Counted from the stretch's first letter, positions 1 to 8,201 are shown. The stretch: DNA of 64,000 nucleotides from an uncultured Kordia sp. (GCF_947489565.1 NZ_CANLEA010000026.1:1-64000); one strand, 5' to 3'. Translations and numbers: made by a program. The notes: generated from the sequence alone by a model not told the origin.

Positions 1-230
1 TGTATCGAGAAGTACTTCTAAATTAGTAGTTGCGTTGGTGATATCAGAGTAGATCTCGATACAGAATTCTTCCAGAACTCCACTCGATCTGACGCGATAT
101 GCTTCTAATTAATTTTAATTCTGATTCAGAAGACTTCAATCAAGATCTCCAGAAATTTTATTCATTCTTACTTCTGTGATATTGCAGTTGTAGTTTGTAA
201 CTTTTCTTTATTTAATCACACATATATAGT
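1..230. repeat. Repeat-derived non-coding stretch
   Basis: No gene is seen. The first 20 bases hold one arm of a dispersed inverted repeat (core CGAGAAGTACTTC) that recurs near 16.55, 38.5 and 39.9 kb. A second partial arm (CTCGATACA) lies near 55. The end of the stretch (about 190-205, TAGTTTGTAACTTTT) is shared with bases 537-551 and so belongs to the duplicated upstream region of the two small ORFs that follow. Confidence 0.5.
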
Positions 231-476
231 ATGAAAAAAATTTATTTTCTTATTTGACTCATTATTTTTGTTGTACTAATACGTGTTTACAGAAGTACAA
301 GCATTGAGATTGTTGTATATCTTCAAAAATTCGAAATTATACATATGAGTTATGACCGTATGTATTCTTTAGCTACTTTAATTAGTGTACTGTTATCGTT
401 ATTAACTTCACTATTCGTTTATTATCTTATTACTTCTTTTATCAAAATATTTAGCAATGAAGAAGCTGAATTTTAA
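231..476 (+). pseudogene. Small membrane ORF with in-frame TGA, copy 1
   Basis: An ATG at 231 opens a frame that meets TGA at codon 9 (255-257) and then stays open to TAA at 474-476, 82 codons in all. Read through the TGA it gives a short N-terminal hydrophobic segment (LI-TGA-LIIFVVLI), a polar middle and a second hydrophobic segment near the C-terminus. The next ORF (577-798) is a diverged paralogue with the TGA at the same codon and with matching residues on both sides of it. No in-frame ATG, GTG or TTG lies just after the TGA; the first is an ATG in the middle of the ORF. It could be a decayed gene, a read-through product, or a shorter protein. I do not recognise the family. Confidence 0.45.
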
Positions 477-576
477 ACGATTCTAAGTGTATTCATTTTA
501 AACGTCACTTCGAGTCTTTTTTTGATATTGAAACTCTAGTTTGTAACTTTTTATCATTACACAATACAGATATTAT

Positions 577-798
577 ATGACACATTTCTTTCCGCTTATT
601 TGACTAATTATTTTTTTAATTCTTGTAATTATATACACGCGTACAAGTAGCAAAACTATTGTTTATAGAGAATTCCATTTAAGAATTGACATTCATATGA
701 TGAAATGGTTCCTTATTATTCTTAGTATTTTTTTGGTTATCGTGATAATACTATTGATTGAATATTGTATCGAAAAGTTTACTACTAAAGAATCTTAA
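577..798 (+). pseudogene. Small membrane ORF with in-frame TGA, copy 2
   Basis: Paralogue of the preceding ORF: ATG at 577, TGA at codon 9 (601-603), then open to TAA at 796-798 (74 codons). The context LI-TGA-LIIF is identical to copy 1, and later positions align (YxRTS, IVY, IHM, then a hydrophobic helix). Both TGA codons are followed by CT (TGACTC and TGACTA), a context known to favour read-through in other systems. The rest of the sequence has drifted, so the shared TGA is not simply due to a very recent duplication. Function unknown. Confidence 0.45.
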
Positions 799-869
799 TT
801 GTCATTCCTGCGAAGGCGGGAATCCATCTAGTTTCAAATTGGATTCCGCAATAAATGCGGAATGACAAT
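798..869. repeat. Inverted repeat, possible terminator
   Basis: Arms ATTGTCATTCC and GGAATGACAAT enclose a second pair (GGAATCCA / TGGATTCC), so the segment can fold into a long hairpin. It sits between the stop of the second small ORF and the stop of aat, which is transcribed towards it, and could end transcription from both sides. Its GTCATTCC...GGAATGAC arms look like the dispersed repeats common in this lineage. Confidence 0.5.
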
Positions 870-888
870 GTAATACTAAACATGAAGT

Positions 889-1518
889 TTACAAATACGA
901 CAAAAACACTTCTCTAGGGACTTCATACGCACCTAAACTTGCCAAATGGTTGGTATGCATCTGACAATCGATGATTTGACAACCATTGTCTTTTAATCGT
1001 TGCACCAAATGAATAAAACCAAATTTGCTCGCATTACTTTCAAAAGCAAACATACTTTCACCACAAAAAACATGTCCTAAATTCACGCCGTATACACCGC
1101 CAACCAACATATGATCGCGCCACACTTCTACGGAAGTGATATGTCCCATTTTATACAATTCAATATACGCTTCCTCCATTTCGGTTGTAATCCAAGTATC
1201 CTCTTGTCCAGGACGATGAATGAGTGCACAAGCACGAATTACCTGTTCAAAAGCAGTATTATACGTTACAGAGAACGTTTCTCGTCGCAACAATTGCTTC
1301 ATGCTTTTAGAGATTTTTAAATCCTCTGGAAACAATACCATTCGTGGATCGGGCGACCACCAAACAATAGGTTCGTCTTCGCTGTACCAAGGGAAAATTC
1401 CGCTTTGATATGCCAATAATAATCGCGCTGGTTTCAAATCGCCACCAATGGCCAAAATACCTTCTGGTAAGGTTTCTGAAACTGGAGGAAACACGATATC
1501 TTCTGTTAAAAAGTACAT
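889..1518 (-). CDS. aat: Leucyl/phenylalanyl-tRNA--protein transferase
   Basis: Adds Leu or Phe from aminoacyl-tRNA to the N-terminus of proteins that begin with Arg or Lys, marking them for ClpS/ClpAP degradation (N-degron pathway); cytosolic. The 209-residue product has the family hallmarks: FPPVSETLPEGILAIGGDL at the N-terminus, FPWYSEDEPIVWWSPDPR at about residues 42-59, GGVYGVNLGHVFCGESMFA in the catalytic core and MHTNHLASLGAYEVPR near the end. Length is slightly below that of the enterobacterial enzyme (about 234), typical for Bacteroidota. It ends next to an inverted repeat and is monocistronic as far as can be seen. Confidence 0.95.
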   Translation of the reverse strand: MYFLTEDIVFPPVSETLPEGILAIGGDLKPARLLLAYQSGIFPWYSEDEPIVWWSPDPRMVLFPEDLKISKSMKQLLRRETFSVTYNTAFEQVIRACALIHRPGQEDTWITTEMEEAYIELYKMGHITSVEVWRDHMLVGGVYGVNLGHVFCGESMFAFESNASKFGFIHLVQRLKDNGCQIIDCQMHTNHLASLGAYEVPREVFLSYL

Positions 1519-1684
1519 TTAATTGTTGTTTTCTGAGGATTCATGCGAGAAAAGAAATAGTAATTCTTTGATTTTTAGTATTTTTTCGCCAAATTTGTAT
1601 TTAGTCTAAATACGTCTAAACGTTTATTTTTCATCATTGCTTTTTGAATTAGTGTATGAAGACTAAAGCCTAAAACCACAATAT

Positions 1685-1712
1685 TAAGTCCCGTTTTTCG
1701 GGACTTTTTTTA
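1685..1712. terminator. Hairpin with T-run after the transporter gene
   Basis: AAGTCCCG-TTTTT-CGGGACTT forms a strong stem directly after the stop codon of the fatty acid transporter. Its seven-T tract lies on the plus-strand side; the minus-strand side has only TTAATATT. It probably ends the minus-strand transporter transcript, but by its T-run it would work better for a plus-strand transcript, of which no gene is visible between 1519 and 1684. Confidence 0.55.
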
Positions 1713-3101
1713 TAGCAATAGCAAGCCTAAAACATATACTAAGATACCAACCAACATTAAAATGATGGTATACGGTAGTATTTCTTTTGCTTTTAATCGT
1801 GTAATACCTAATAATGGCAATGCCCAAAATGGCTGCAACATATTTGTGATTTGATCTCCATAGGATAAAGCCATCACTGCTTTTTGCAACGGAACACCTA
1901 ATTCTATAGCAGATTGGACGACGATTGGACCTTGCATTGCCCATTGTCCACCACCACTTGGCACAAATATATTGACCAATCCTGCACTAAAAAATGTGTA
2001 AATTGGCAAGGTAGTTTCATTGGCAACTGCAACAAAACTATCTGAGATCATTCCGACCATTCCTGAACTTTTCATGATTCCCATGATTCCGAAATACAAT
2101 GGAAATTGAATTAATATTCCCGAAGTTCCTTTAATGGCTTCTTCTACTGCATTGAGGAAGCTTTTGAAATTTCCATGCAATACAATTGCCAAACCTAACA
2201 TGAAAAAATTAAGCATGTTTGGCGAAATTTTTATTGCGGATAGTGAACTTAAGTTTTTTGCATATTGAATAAAAAATACGATCAAAAGTAATATTCCAAA
2301 AGCAATGGCAAATACTGAAGAATGATCTAATTTATCAGCTCCTTCTATATCCTGTTTTTCTTTTTTGTTGAATTGATATTTTGGCAGATTCAATTTTGTA
2401 GGTACTGCTTTTTTAGAAAGTAGCGTTAATGTCAAAGGAATCAGCACGAGTAAAATTCCAAATAAAAGTAAATTCCACCAACTAAAAATAGTACTGCTTG
2501 ACGTGATGACTTCTGGAATTTCACCAAACTGATCTACTGATAATACACCATTCATCATTTCATGCAAATGTCCTTGTTCTGCCACTTTTGAAGGTGCCGA
2601 ACCACTAATTCCGCCATGCCAAATCATGAGTCCAACATATCCTGCTGCACCCACCAATGGATAATTGATCGGAATTCCATTTTCCTGTGCATGTTCGCCC
2701 ACTTTTCTAGCTAGAATGGCACCAAATATCAAACCCAATCCCCAATTAAAAAATGCTACAATCATCGTAGTCACACTCACTAGCACAACCGCATTTGTTG
2801 TATTCGTGACCGATTTTGTCAGCATAACAATCAGCGAATTCATAGGTTTACTCAGCACCAATACGTGTCCGAGTACGAGAATCAGCATCATTTGATAGGC
2901 GAATACTAGCAAGCCTGAATTCCAAATTCCATCTTCCCAAAACGACAATACCTGTACTAGATGATCAAAAGTACTAGCACTTTCAGGTCTTGTAAAAAAT
3001 GTTGCCAAAACAATGGTAAGTAGTGTCAATAATACCGCAATCGTAAACGGCGACGGTAAATACTTCTTAAAAATAGTTTCGATGGCTTTGGTAATGCGCA
3101 T
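1710..3101 (-). CDS. Short-chain fatty acid transporter, AtoE family
   Basis: Predicted inner-membrane permease for short-chain fatty acids such as butyrate or acetoacetate. The 463-residue protein matches the length of the AtoE/TIGR00366 family and shows about a dozen hydrophobic segments, the N-terminal LPSPFTIAVLLTLLTI, and the conserved signature FVPSGGGQWAMQGPIVV (about residues 384-400), followed by GDQITNMLQPFWALPLLGI. It is transcribed alone, between aat and a repeat-rich region. Assignment to the family is firm; the actual substrate cannot be told from sequence. Confidence 0.88.
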   Translation of the reverse strand: MRITKAIETIFKKYLPSPFTIAVLLTLLTIVLATFFTRPESASTFDHLVQVLSFWEDGIWNSGLLVFAYQMMLILVLGHVLVLSKPMNSLIVMLTKSVTNTTNAVVLVSVTTMIVAFFNWGLGLIFGAILARKVGEHAQENGIPINYPLVGAAGYVGLMIWHGGISGSAPSKVAEQGHLHEMMNGVLSVDQFGEIPEVITSSSTIFSWWNLLLFGILLVLIPLTLTLLSKKAVPTKLNLPKYQFNKKEKQDIEGADKLDHSSVFAIAFGILLLIVFFIQYAKNLSSLSAIKISPNMLNFFMLGLAIVLHGNFKSFLNAVEEAIKGTSGILIQFPLYFGIMGIMKSSGMVGMISDSFVAVANETTLPIYTFFSAGLVNIFVPSGGGQWAMQGPIVVQSAIELGVPLQKAVMALSYGDQITNMLQPFWALPLLGITRLKAKEILPYTIILMLVGILVYVLGLLLL

Positions 3102-3476
3102 GGTTGATTTTTGTGTGAATTTACGAAAAATTTAGACCGCTTCGCTGTTAGACTTGTTCCTGCGGAGGCAGGAATCGCTTAGACGCGCTTCCACTTTTAG
3201 ATTGTTAGACTTCTTTGATTCGTCATTGCGAGGAAGTATGACGAAGTAATCTGTTTGTAGTTATACTCAAATTCTTTTTTGAAACGAACAGATTGGCACA
3301 AGTTTTTTTAAAACTTTCGCGAGGACGTTTCTAAAGTTTAAAAAAGAAATTTACTATATCTTATCCAAAACATTTTTATATTCAAAAAATCATTTTCCTG
3401 AGTGGAGTTAATCGTTTTTCATCATCAACAGGATTTACACATAATCCAATTTTATAAAATGGAATTATAATTCTCG
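3102..3476. repeat. Intergenic region with a long dispersed repeat
   Basis: No gene is seen. Bases about 3205-3345 are a diverged copy of 7012-7135: both contain TTAGACTTCTTTGA, CGTCATTRCGAGGAAG, TGACGAAGTAATCTGTTT, then a TTTTTGAAAC block and an AAAACTT...GACGTTT block in the same order. The first 100 bases (CGCTTCGCTGTTAGACTTG, TCCTGCGGAGGCAGGA) resemble the repeats at 40.0-40.15 kb. Near 3449-3462 lies an isolated TTTTATAAAATGGAA, similar to the element before the GG-leader peptides but with no peptide behind it. Confidence 0.6.
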
Positions 3477-3974
3477 TTAAACCTTCCAATAGTTAAATGC
3501 AATGAAAGTAATTCCTAAAATGAAAGAAATAATAAATAGTAAAGGTATTACTATAGCTATATATTGATTAACATTACCTATGTTCCTTCTTTTACCTTCT
3601 AATTCTTTTTTGATAATCGGAAATACATGATTATCTCCTAGCTTATATAAAATTTTTAAGTTTATCATTAGCTTAGTATATACCCTGTAAATTGTAATAC
3701 TTATTAATATTGTTATTACTAATCCTAAAATTAAAATGATTAATTTATTTTCTTTTCCTTCTATAGTTGCGAAAGCTGTAATAAATAAAGAGTAAATTAC
3801 AATTAGAAAATTAAATCTATTAGCAAGTAAAGTTTCGATAAACTCTCTTTCTGTATAAAATGTCCAATCTGTATTTTTAAATTGAAATTCGTACGCATTT
3901 TTAATTTTTTCATTTGATAAATTATCTAAATCGTGTTTTGATTTTTTATCGGCATTAAGATTATTGTTTTCCAT
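3477..3974 (-). CDS. Hypothetical three-helix membrane protein
   Basis: I do not recognise this 165-residue protein. The first 50 residues are hydrophilic (DKKSKHDLDNLSNEKIKNAY), followed by hydrophobic segments at about 54-70 (FLIVIYSLFITAF), 76-98 (LIILILGLVITILISITIY) and 138-160 (YIAIVIPLLFIISFILGITF), with a charged loop between the last two. The gene is flanked by a repeat-bearing region on one side and a 350-base non-coding stretch on the other, and its base composition is more AT-rich than its neighbours, which fits an accessory gene. The start ATG is the first in frame. Function unknown. Confidence 0.6.
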   Translation of the reverse strand: MENNNLNADKKSKHDLDNLSNEKIKNAYEFQFKNTDWTFYTEREFIETLLANRFNFLIVIYSLFITAFATIEGKENKLIILILGLVITILISITIYRVYTKLMINLKILYKLGDNHVFPIIKKELEGKRRNIGNVNQYIAIVIPLLFIISFILGITFIAFNYWKV

Positions 3975-4269
3975 TATATTAAGATAGATATTTGTTTAAA
4001 AATGTAGTAAAAAATAACAAATTAACACTATTACATTCTTAGCGATATTTGCCAAACAATTACTAATTTACTTAAATTCATGCTACTCTTTTCTTCTAAT
4101 TGATTCAAATCAATTAAAGCATACTCTTCTGTAGTTTTTAAAACCCTGTTGTTGAAATTTGGGTAGTTTCTACTGTCTTTCTTTCATGTTCATTATTAAG
4201 AGTTTTTTTGTAATAATAATCAATAACCATAAGTTATTATTACGGTAAACCGTAACCTAAATTTATTGA
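3975..4269. other. AT-rich intergenic region without a gene
   Basis: No ORF with convincing coding character is seen on either strand. A TAATAATAATC...TTATTATTA pair and ACGGTAAACCGT (about 4241-4252, perfect palindrome) are visible; neither has a clear partner gene. The stretch separates the membrane protein gene from the terminator behind the DUF3127 gene. Confidence 0.4.
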
Positions 4270-4272
4270 AAC

Positions 4273-4309
4273 AAAAAAACCTCATAACATTCAGCTATGA
4301 GGTTTTTTA
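4273..4309. terminator. Bidirectional intrinsic terminator
   Basis: AAAAAACCTCATA-(loop)-TATGAGGTTTTTT folds into a perfect stem with A-run and T-run on either side. It lies 18 bases after the stop codon of the DUF3127 gene and ends the flavin reductase-DUF3127 transcript on the minus strand. Confidence 0.85.
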
Positions 4310-4326
4310 TAATTATTTCTAATTCC

Positions 4327-4707
4327 TTAAAAAGGCAAATCGTCGTGATCTTCTTCTTTGAAATCGTTTACGGGTTCAAATGCGTCTGCTGGTGGCACTG
4401 GTGGCATTCCTGCTGGCGCTTGTCCTTGTGGTTGTTCACTTTCAATTCTCCATCCTTGGATTGAGTTGAAATATTTTGTTTCTCCTTGCGGATTTACCCA
4501 TTCTCTACCACGTAAGTTGATACTGATTTTTACAGGTTGTCCTACTTGGAAATTATTTAATAAGTCCACTTTATCTTGTACAAATTCCACCATAATGTGT
4601 TGTGGATATTGCTCTTCTGTTGTTACGACAATTTCACGCTTTCTAAATCCGTTGTTTCCAAACGTTTGCGTTTGCCCGATCATTTTTACTTTTCCCTGTA
4701 CTTCCAT
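4327..4707 (-). CDS. DUF3127 protein with SSB-like acidic C-terminal tip
   Basis: A 126-residue protein of the DUF3127 family found across Bacteroidota. Residues 1-90 (from MEVQGKVKMIGQTQTF to IQGWRIE) form a compact beta-rich domain; then follows a Pro/Gln-rich linker (QPQGQAPAGMPPVPP) and the acidic tail EEDHDDLPF. The tail is nearly the same as the end of the true SSB at 42.05 kb (DDDLPF), which in SSB recruits repair and replication proteins. This makes a role at single-stranded nucleic acid plausible, by inference only. The start chosen is the ATG at 4705-4707, five bases after the stop of the flavin reductase; an upstream ATG would overlap that gene. The two form an operon. Confidence 0.8.
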   Translation of the reverse strand: MEVQGKVKMIGQTQTFGNNGFRKREIVVTTEEQYPQHIMVEFVQDKVDLLNNFQVGQPVKISINLRGREWVNPQGETKYFNSIQGWRIESEQPQGQAPAGMPPVPPADAFEPVNDFKEEDHDDLPF

Positions 4708-4712
4708 GTTAT

Positions 4713-5573
4713 TTATTTTGCTAATAAGATTTTCCAAGCAGTTTGCACATCTCCTTTGGCAAGAAACGCTTGTGCTGCTTTGTGATTTGTTTCTAATATA
4801 TCTGAAATCGTAATTTCAGTGGTTTGTTTAAATTCTTGTATTTCTGCTTCGGTTGGTAGTTTTTCTACATTTCCTAAGATTCCCAAATCATTTCCTGTCA
4901 AAACGGTACTTGTACGAATGTCTTCCGGGATTTGATCTACGCCAATACCCAACGTACTAATTGGTTTTGGAATTTCAAAGAAGCCATCGCGCGCTCTGCT
5001 GTAAAAGCTTCCTCCTGCTCTGGCAACCAAATCAATTTTGTAATGATCAATCGTTCCGCGATCATTCAACACGTCTTCATTGATATGTAATTTGACTACT
5101 TCACAAATGATTAAGTTTCCTGCGCCACCTTCATTTCCTAAAGAAACAACTTCCTTCACTTTACATTCAAATTGCGCAGGCGATTCTGCCACACGAAATG
5201 GTTTTACTTTTTCAGAAGGCAACATTGTCAATCCTGCTTTTTCAAACTCATTCACGCCAGCAGCATATTCTGTACTACTTAACGACATTTGTTGTACAAT
5301 GGCATGATTTACTACATTAATCACCACTTCTTTTGTGGCTAATGCATTTTCAAGTGTGTGCTTTGTAGTGTTGTTTCGAACTCTTCGCGCAGGCGAAAAA
5401 ATCATGATTGGCGGATTGGCACTAAATACATTAAAAAAGCTATATGGCGATAAGTTAGGATTTCCCTCAGCATCTATTGTACTTGCAAAAGCTATTGGTC
5501 TTGGTGCTACAGCACCTAACAAATATCCGTGAAGTTTAGCCGTTGGAATTTCTTTTGGATCTATTGATAGCAT
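4713..5573 (-). CDS. Flavin reductase family protein (split-barrel FMN-binding)
   Basis: A 286-residue protein of the flavin reductase-like family, whose FMN-binding split barrel covers about residues 10-210. Recognisable features are LLGAVAPRPIAFASTID with PNLSPYSFFNVFSANPP behind it, the pattern that shapes the FMN site, and EVVKLHINEDVLN near the end of the barrel. The C-terminal 70 residues are helical. Members reduce flavins with NAD(P)H or act as oxidoreductases; the substrate here is unknown. It is the first gene of a pair with the DUF3127 gene. A -7 promoter element (TAATTTTG) lies 20 bases before the ATG. Confidence 0.85.
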   Translation of the reverse strand: MLSIDPKEIPTAKLHGYLLGAVAPRPIAFASTIDAEGNPNLSPYSFFNVFSANPPIMIFSPARRVRNNTTKHTLENALATKEVVINVVNHAIVQQMSLSSTEYAAGVNEFEKAGLTMLPSEKVKPFRVAESPAQFECKVKEVVSLGNEGGAGNLIICEVVKLHINEDVLNDRGTIDHYKIDLVARAGGSFYSRARDGFFEIPKPISTLGIGVDQIPEDIRTSTVLTGNDLGILGNVEKLPTEAEIQEFKQTTEITISDILETNHKAAQAFLAKGDVQTAWKILLAK

Positions 5574-5592
5574 TCGAATGTTTTTAGTCTGG

Positions 5593-5600
5593 CAAAATTA
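5593..5600 (-). promoter_or_regulatory. Bacteroidota -7 promoter element before flavin reductase
   Basis: On the minus strand the bases read TAATTTTG, a full match to TAnnTTTG, ending 20 bases before the ATG of the flavin reductase gene. No clear TTTG is seen at the -33 distance. Confidence 0.4.
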
Positions 5601-5767
5601 ATGCAAAAAAGCGGAGCATACAATAATAGTTATCAACGCAAAAGCCGTGTTTTTAACATCTAAATTTCTATTTGGTGAGTTTTCTATTTTGTTGAGCTTC
5701 AAAAGTTCAACACAATCACAATAAAACTCCTGCTTTTCGTTTATATTAGTGGATTCAAAGTATTTGT

Positions 5768-6946
5768 ATGATTATAAAAAATAGACCTGTTCTTATTCGT
5801 TGGATATTGATTCTGACTTCTTTTGCCATTGTTTCAGGAATTTTATGGAATACCTATATTTTCTTTCAAGAATTTAAAAAGGATGAACGTGCTAAAATGG
5901 AGATTTGGGCTGCAGCACAGTCAGAAATAAATTTAAATATTGATTTGAACGAAGATATTGGGAATTTACCTTTAGATATTATCACTAAAGCGCAAGAGTA
6001 TACAAATCCTATGATCAAGAAAACTATCAAGGATGAAATTGAAGTTTTAAATATTGAAGAATCTAAAATTCAAGATACCTTATATATAAACAGGAAAATT
6101 AGACAATTTTCCAGAGAGAATAATCCAATAGACATTACTTATTTCGATACTATTTCAAAGAAGCAAGAGAGAGTTGCTACGCTATATTATGGGAATTCAG
6201 AAGCTTTAAACAAACTCAAATATTATCCGCTTGCCCTTTTATTAATTATTGTGTTGTTTGCAGGTGTTGCTTATTTCTTTTTTAGTGCTTCTAAAGCATC
6301 CGAACAGAATAAATTATGGGCAGGAATGGCCAAAGAAACTGCGCATCAAATTGGAACGCCACTTTCGTCTTTGGTTGGTTGGACCGAAATTTTAAAGACC
6401 GAAGCTGTCGATCCTGACTACATTAAAGAGATAGAAAAAGATATTGATCGTTTACAAACCATTACAGAACGTTTTTCTAAGATTGGTTCTATTCCAAAAT
6501 TAGAACGTTTAGATATTGTAAAAGAAACTAAAGATTCTTACGATTATTTGCTTTCGCGAACTTCTAAACTGGTTAACTTTACTTTTGAAGCACCCGAAAC
6601 GCCTATTTTTAGTGACATTAATGCGCAATTGTATAGCTGGACGATTGAGAATATGGTAAAAAATGCTATTGATGCTATGAAGGGAAAAGGCGATTTGAAA
6701 CTCGAAATTATTGCTGCAGATGCTTTTGTAAAAGTGCTCATTACCGATAACGGAAAGGGAATTCCAAAACGAAATTTTAAGAAGGTTTTCCAACCTGGAT
6801 TTACAAGTAAAAAACGTGGTTGGGGATTAGGATTATCGCTTGCTAAACGTATTGTTGAGAATTATCATAGCGGAAAAATCAAAGTATTAAAATCTGAACT
6901 TGGCAAAGGAACTACGATGCAGATTTCTTTGAAAACGGTTGGGTAG
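5768..6946 (+). CDS. Membrane sensor histidine kinase
   Basis: A 392-residue kinase: a transmembrane helix at about 10-30, an extracytoplasmic sensor region to about 155, a second helix at 157-177 (YPLALLLIIVLFAGVAYFFF), then the HisKA-type H-box KETAHQIGTPLSS with the phospho-acceptor His193, and the HATPase domain with N-box NMVKNAIDAM, G1 DNGKGIP and G2 GWGLGLSLAKRI. The kinase should autophosphorylate and pass phosphate to a response regulator, but no regulator gene lies beside it, so it is an orphan. The signal is unknown. A diverged repeat lies just downstream. Confidence 0.9.
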   Translation: MIIKNRPVLIRWILILTSFAIVSGILWNTYIFFQEFKKDERAKMEIWAAAQSEINLNIDLNEDIGNLPLDIITKAQEYTNPMIKKTIKDEIEVLNIEESKIQDTLYINRKIRQFSRENNPIDITYFDTISKKQERVATLYYGNSEALNKLKYYPLALLLIIVLFAGVAYFFFSASKASEQNKLWAGMAKETAHQIGTPLSSLVGWTEILKTEAVDPDYIKEIEKDIDRLQTITERFSKIGSIPKLERLDIVKETKDSYDYLLSRTSKLVNFTFEAPETPIFSDINAQLYSWTIENMVKNAIDAMKGKGDLKLEIIAADAFVKVLITDNGKGIPKRNFKKVFQPGFTSKKRGWGLGLSLAKRIVENYHSGKIKVLKSELGKGTTMQISLKTVG

Positions 6947-7146
6947 ATTTGTTAGACTCGTTATTACTCTTAGACTTGCGTTGCTTTTTAGATTTTTAGA
7001 TGCGCGTTGCTTTTAGACTTCTTTGACTCGTCATTACGAGGAAGCATGACGAAGTAATCTGTTTATAATCATATTCAAAATAATTTTTGAAACAAACAGG
7101 TTTTTTATAAAACTTCCACAAAGACGTTTTTGAATAAAAATAATAG
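6947..7146. repeat. Second copy of the dispersed repeat
   Basis: The stretch from about 7012 to 7135 matches 3205-3345: TTAGACTTCTTTGA, CGTCATTACGAGGAAG, TGACGAAGTAATCTGTTT and TTTTTGAAAC occur in the same order and spacing. Upstream (6950-7010) are short TTAGACT/GCGTTGC units like those at 40.0-40.15 kb. No coding potential is seen. Confidence 0.6.
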
Positions 7147-7536
7147 TTACAATTCCGCTTGAATTTTAGCTGCAACCGCTTTAAAATCTTCTGGTGTTAG
7201 TTGTTGACTGTTTCTGAAATTCATACTATCCATTCCATGCAACGGAATTAAATGTACATGTGTATGTGGCACTTCCAATCCGATCACAGTAATTCCTACA
7301 CGCAAACAAGGAATTGCTTTTTCAATGGCCATTCCAACTTTTCTGGAGAATTGCATTAATCCCATATAGGTTTCTTCAGGAAGATCGAAAATTTTATCAA
7401 CCTCAAGTTTTGGAATACACAATGTGTGACCAACTGCATTTGGGTTGATATCTAAAAAAGCATAGTAGTTTTCATCTTCTGCTATTTTATAAGAAGGAAT
7501 TTCTCCATTCACTATTTTGGTAAAAATCGAAGCCAT
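7147..7536 (-). CDS. HIT family protein (histidine triad hydrolase)
   Basis: A 129-residue histidine triad protein. The catalytic motif PHTHVHLIPLH (about residues 89-99) is the HxHxHxx signature; the N-terminal FTKIVNGEIPSYKIAEDE and FLDINPNAVGHTLCIPK are characteristic of the Hint/YcfF branch. Such enzymes hydrolyse nucleoside phosphoramidates and aminoacyl-adenylates. It lies directly downstream of greA on the same strand, separated by a terminator-like hairpin, an arrangement often seen in Flavobacteriia. Confidence 0.93.
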   Translation of the reverse strand: MASIFTKIVNGEIPSYKIAEDENYYAFLDINPNAVGHTLCIPKLEVDKIFDLPEETYMGLMQFSRKVGMAIEKAIPCLRVGITVIGLEVPHTHVHLIPLHGMDSMNFRNSQQLTPEDFKAVAAKIQAEL

Positions 7537-7590
7537 GTAAAGAAGTTTGTATGGTTGGTAAGATAAAAAAGTTCTTGCGTATTTATATAG

Positions 7591-7624
7591 AAAAATCCTT
7601 TTTTAACAAGTAAGAAAGGATTTT
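7591..7624 (-). terminator. Terminator after greA
   Basis: AAAATCCTTTC / GAAAGGATTTT type stem (AAAATCCTTT and AAAGGATTTT) lies 26 bases after the greA stop, with T-rich flank on the minus strand. It separates greA from the HIT gene. Confidence 0.7.
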
Positions 7625-7649
7625 AATGTATCATTATTTTCTTGAAATA

Positions 7650-8126
7650 TTAGCTACGTGTAATTTCTAAGACTTCAAATTTCATAATTCCGTTTGGTAC
7701 TTGCACATCTGCAATTTCACCAACAGATTTTCCAAGCAATCCTTTTCCAATAGGAGAAGTTACTGAAATTTTCCCTGCTGCTAAATCTGCTTCACTTTCC
7801 GCTACCAATGTATAGGTCATTTCCATACCATTGACAGTATTTTTGATACGTACTGTAGATAACACTAACACTTTAGAAGTATCTAATTGACTTTCATCAA
7901 TAATTCTTGCTGTAGATAAAACTGTTTCCATTTTTGAGATACGCATTTCTAACAATCCTTGTGCTTCTTTCGCTGCATCATACTCTGCATTCTCACTCAA
8001 ATCTCCTTTATCTCTAGCTTCTGCAATTGCTTGAGATGCTTTTGGTCGTTCTATATTTTTTAAGTGCTCTAATTCGTCTCTTAACTTTTTTAGTCCTTCT
8101 GCTGTATAATAAGATACTTTACTCAT
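7650..8126 (-). CDS. greA: Transcription elongation factor GreA
   Basis: GreA rescues backtracked RNA polymerase by stimulating cleavage of the extruded RNA 3' end. With the start at the ATG of 8124-8126 the protein has 158 residues, the usual GreA length. The N-terminal coiled coil (residues about 1-75) carries the tip acidic pair in DKGDLSENAEYDAAKE; the C-terminal FKBP-like domain contains SPIGKGLLGKSVGEIADVQVP. An upstream in-frame ATG at 8186 would add 20 residues not found in the family. A promoter element and a tight hairpin lie in the leader and may attenuate transcription. Confidence 0.96.
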   Translation of the reverse strand: MSKVSYYTAEGLKKLRDELEHLKNIERPKASQAIAEARDKGDLSENAEYDAAKEAQGLLEMRISKMETVLSTARIIDESQLDTSKVLVLSTVRIKNTVNGMEMTYTLVAESEADLAAGKISVTSPIGKGLLGKSVGEIADVQVPNGIMKFEVLEITRS

Positions 8127-8201
8127 AATTTCTTCGTTTTCTATATGTTCATAGATTTTGTTTTGCTTAACACACACAGATAACATGTATTAGTATAACG
8201 C

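Noticed and set aside
3449-3465. TTTTATAAAATGGAA similar to the 17-bp element of the precursor genes
   Set aside because: It lies beyond the end of a minus-strand gene and no precursor begins 80-95 bases downstream; probably a chance AT-rich match.
4358-4813. 151-codon plus-strand frame opposite DUF3127 and flavin reductase
   Set aside because: Shadow of two well-supported minus-strand genes.
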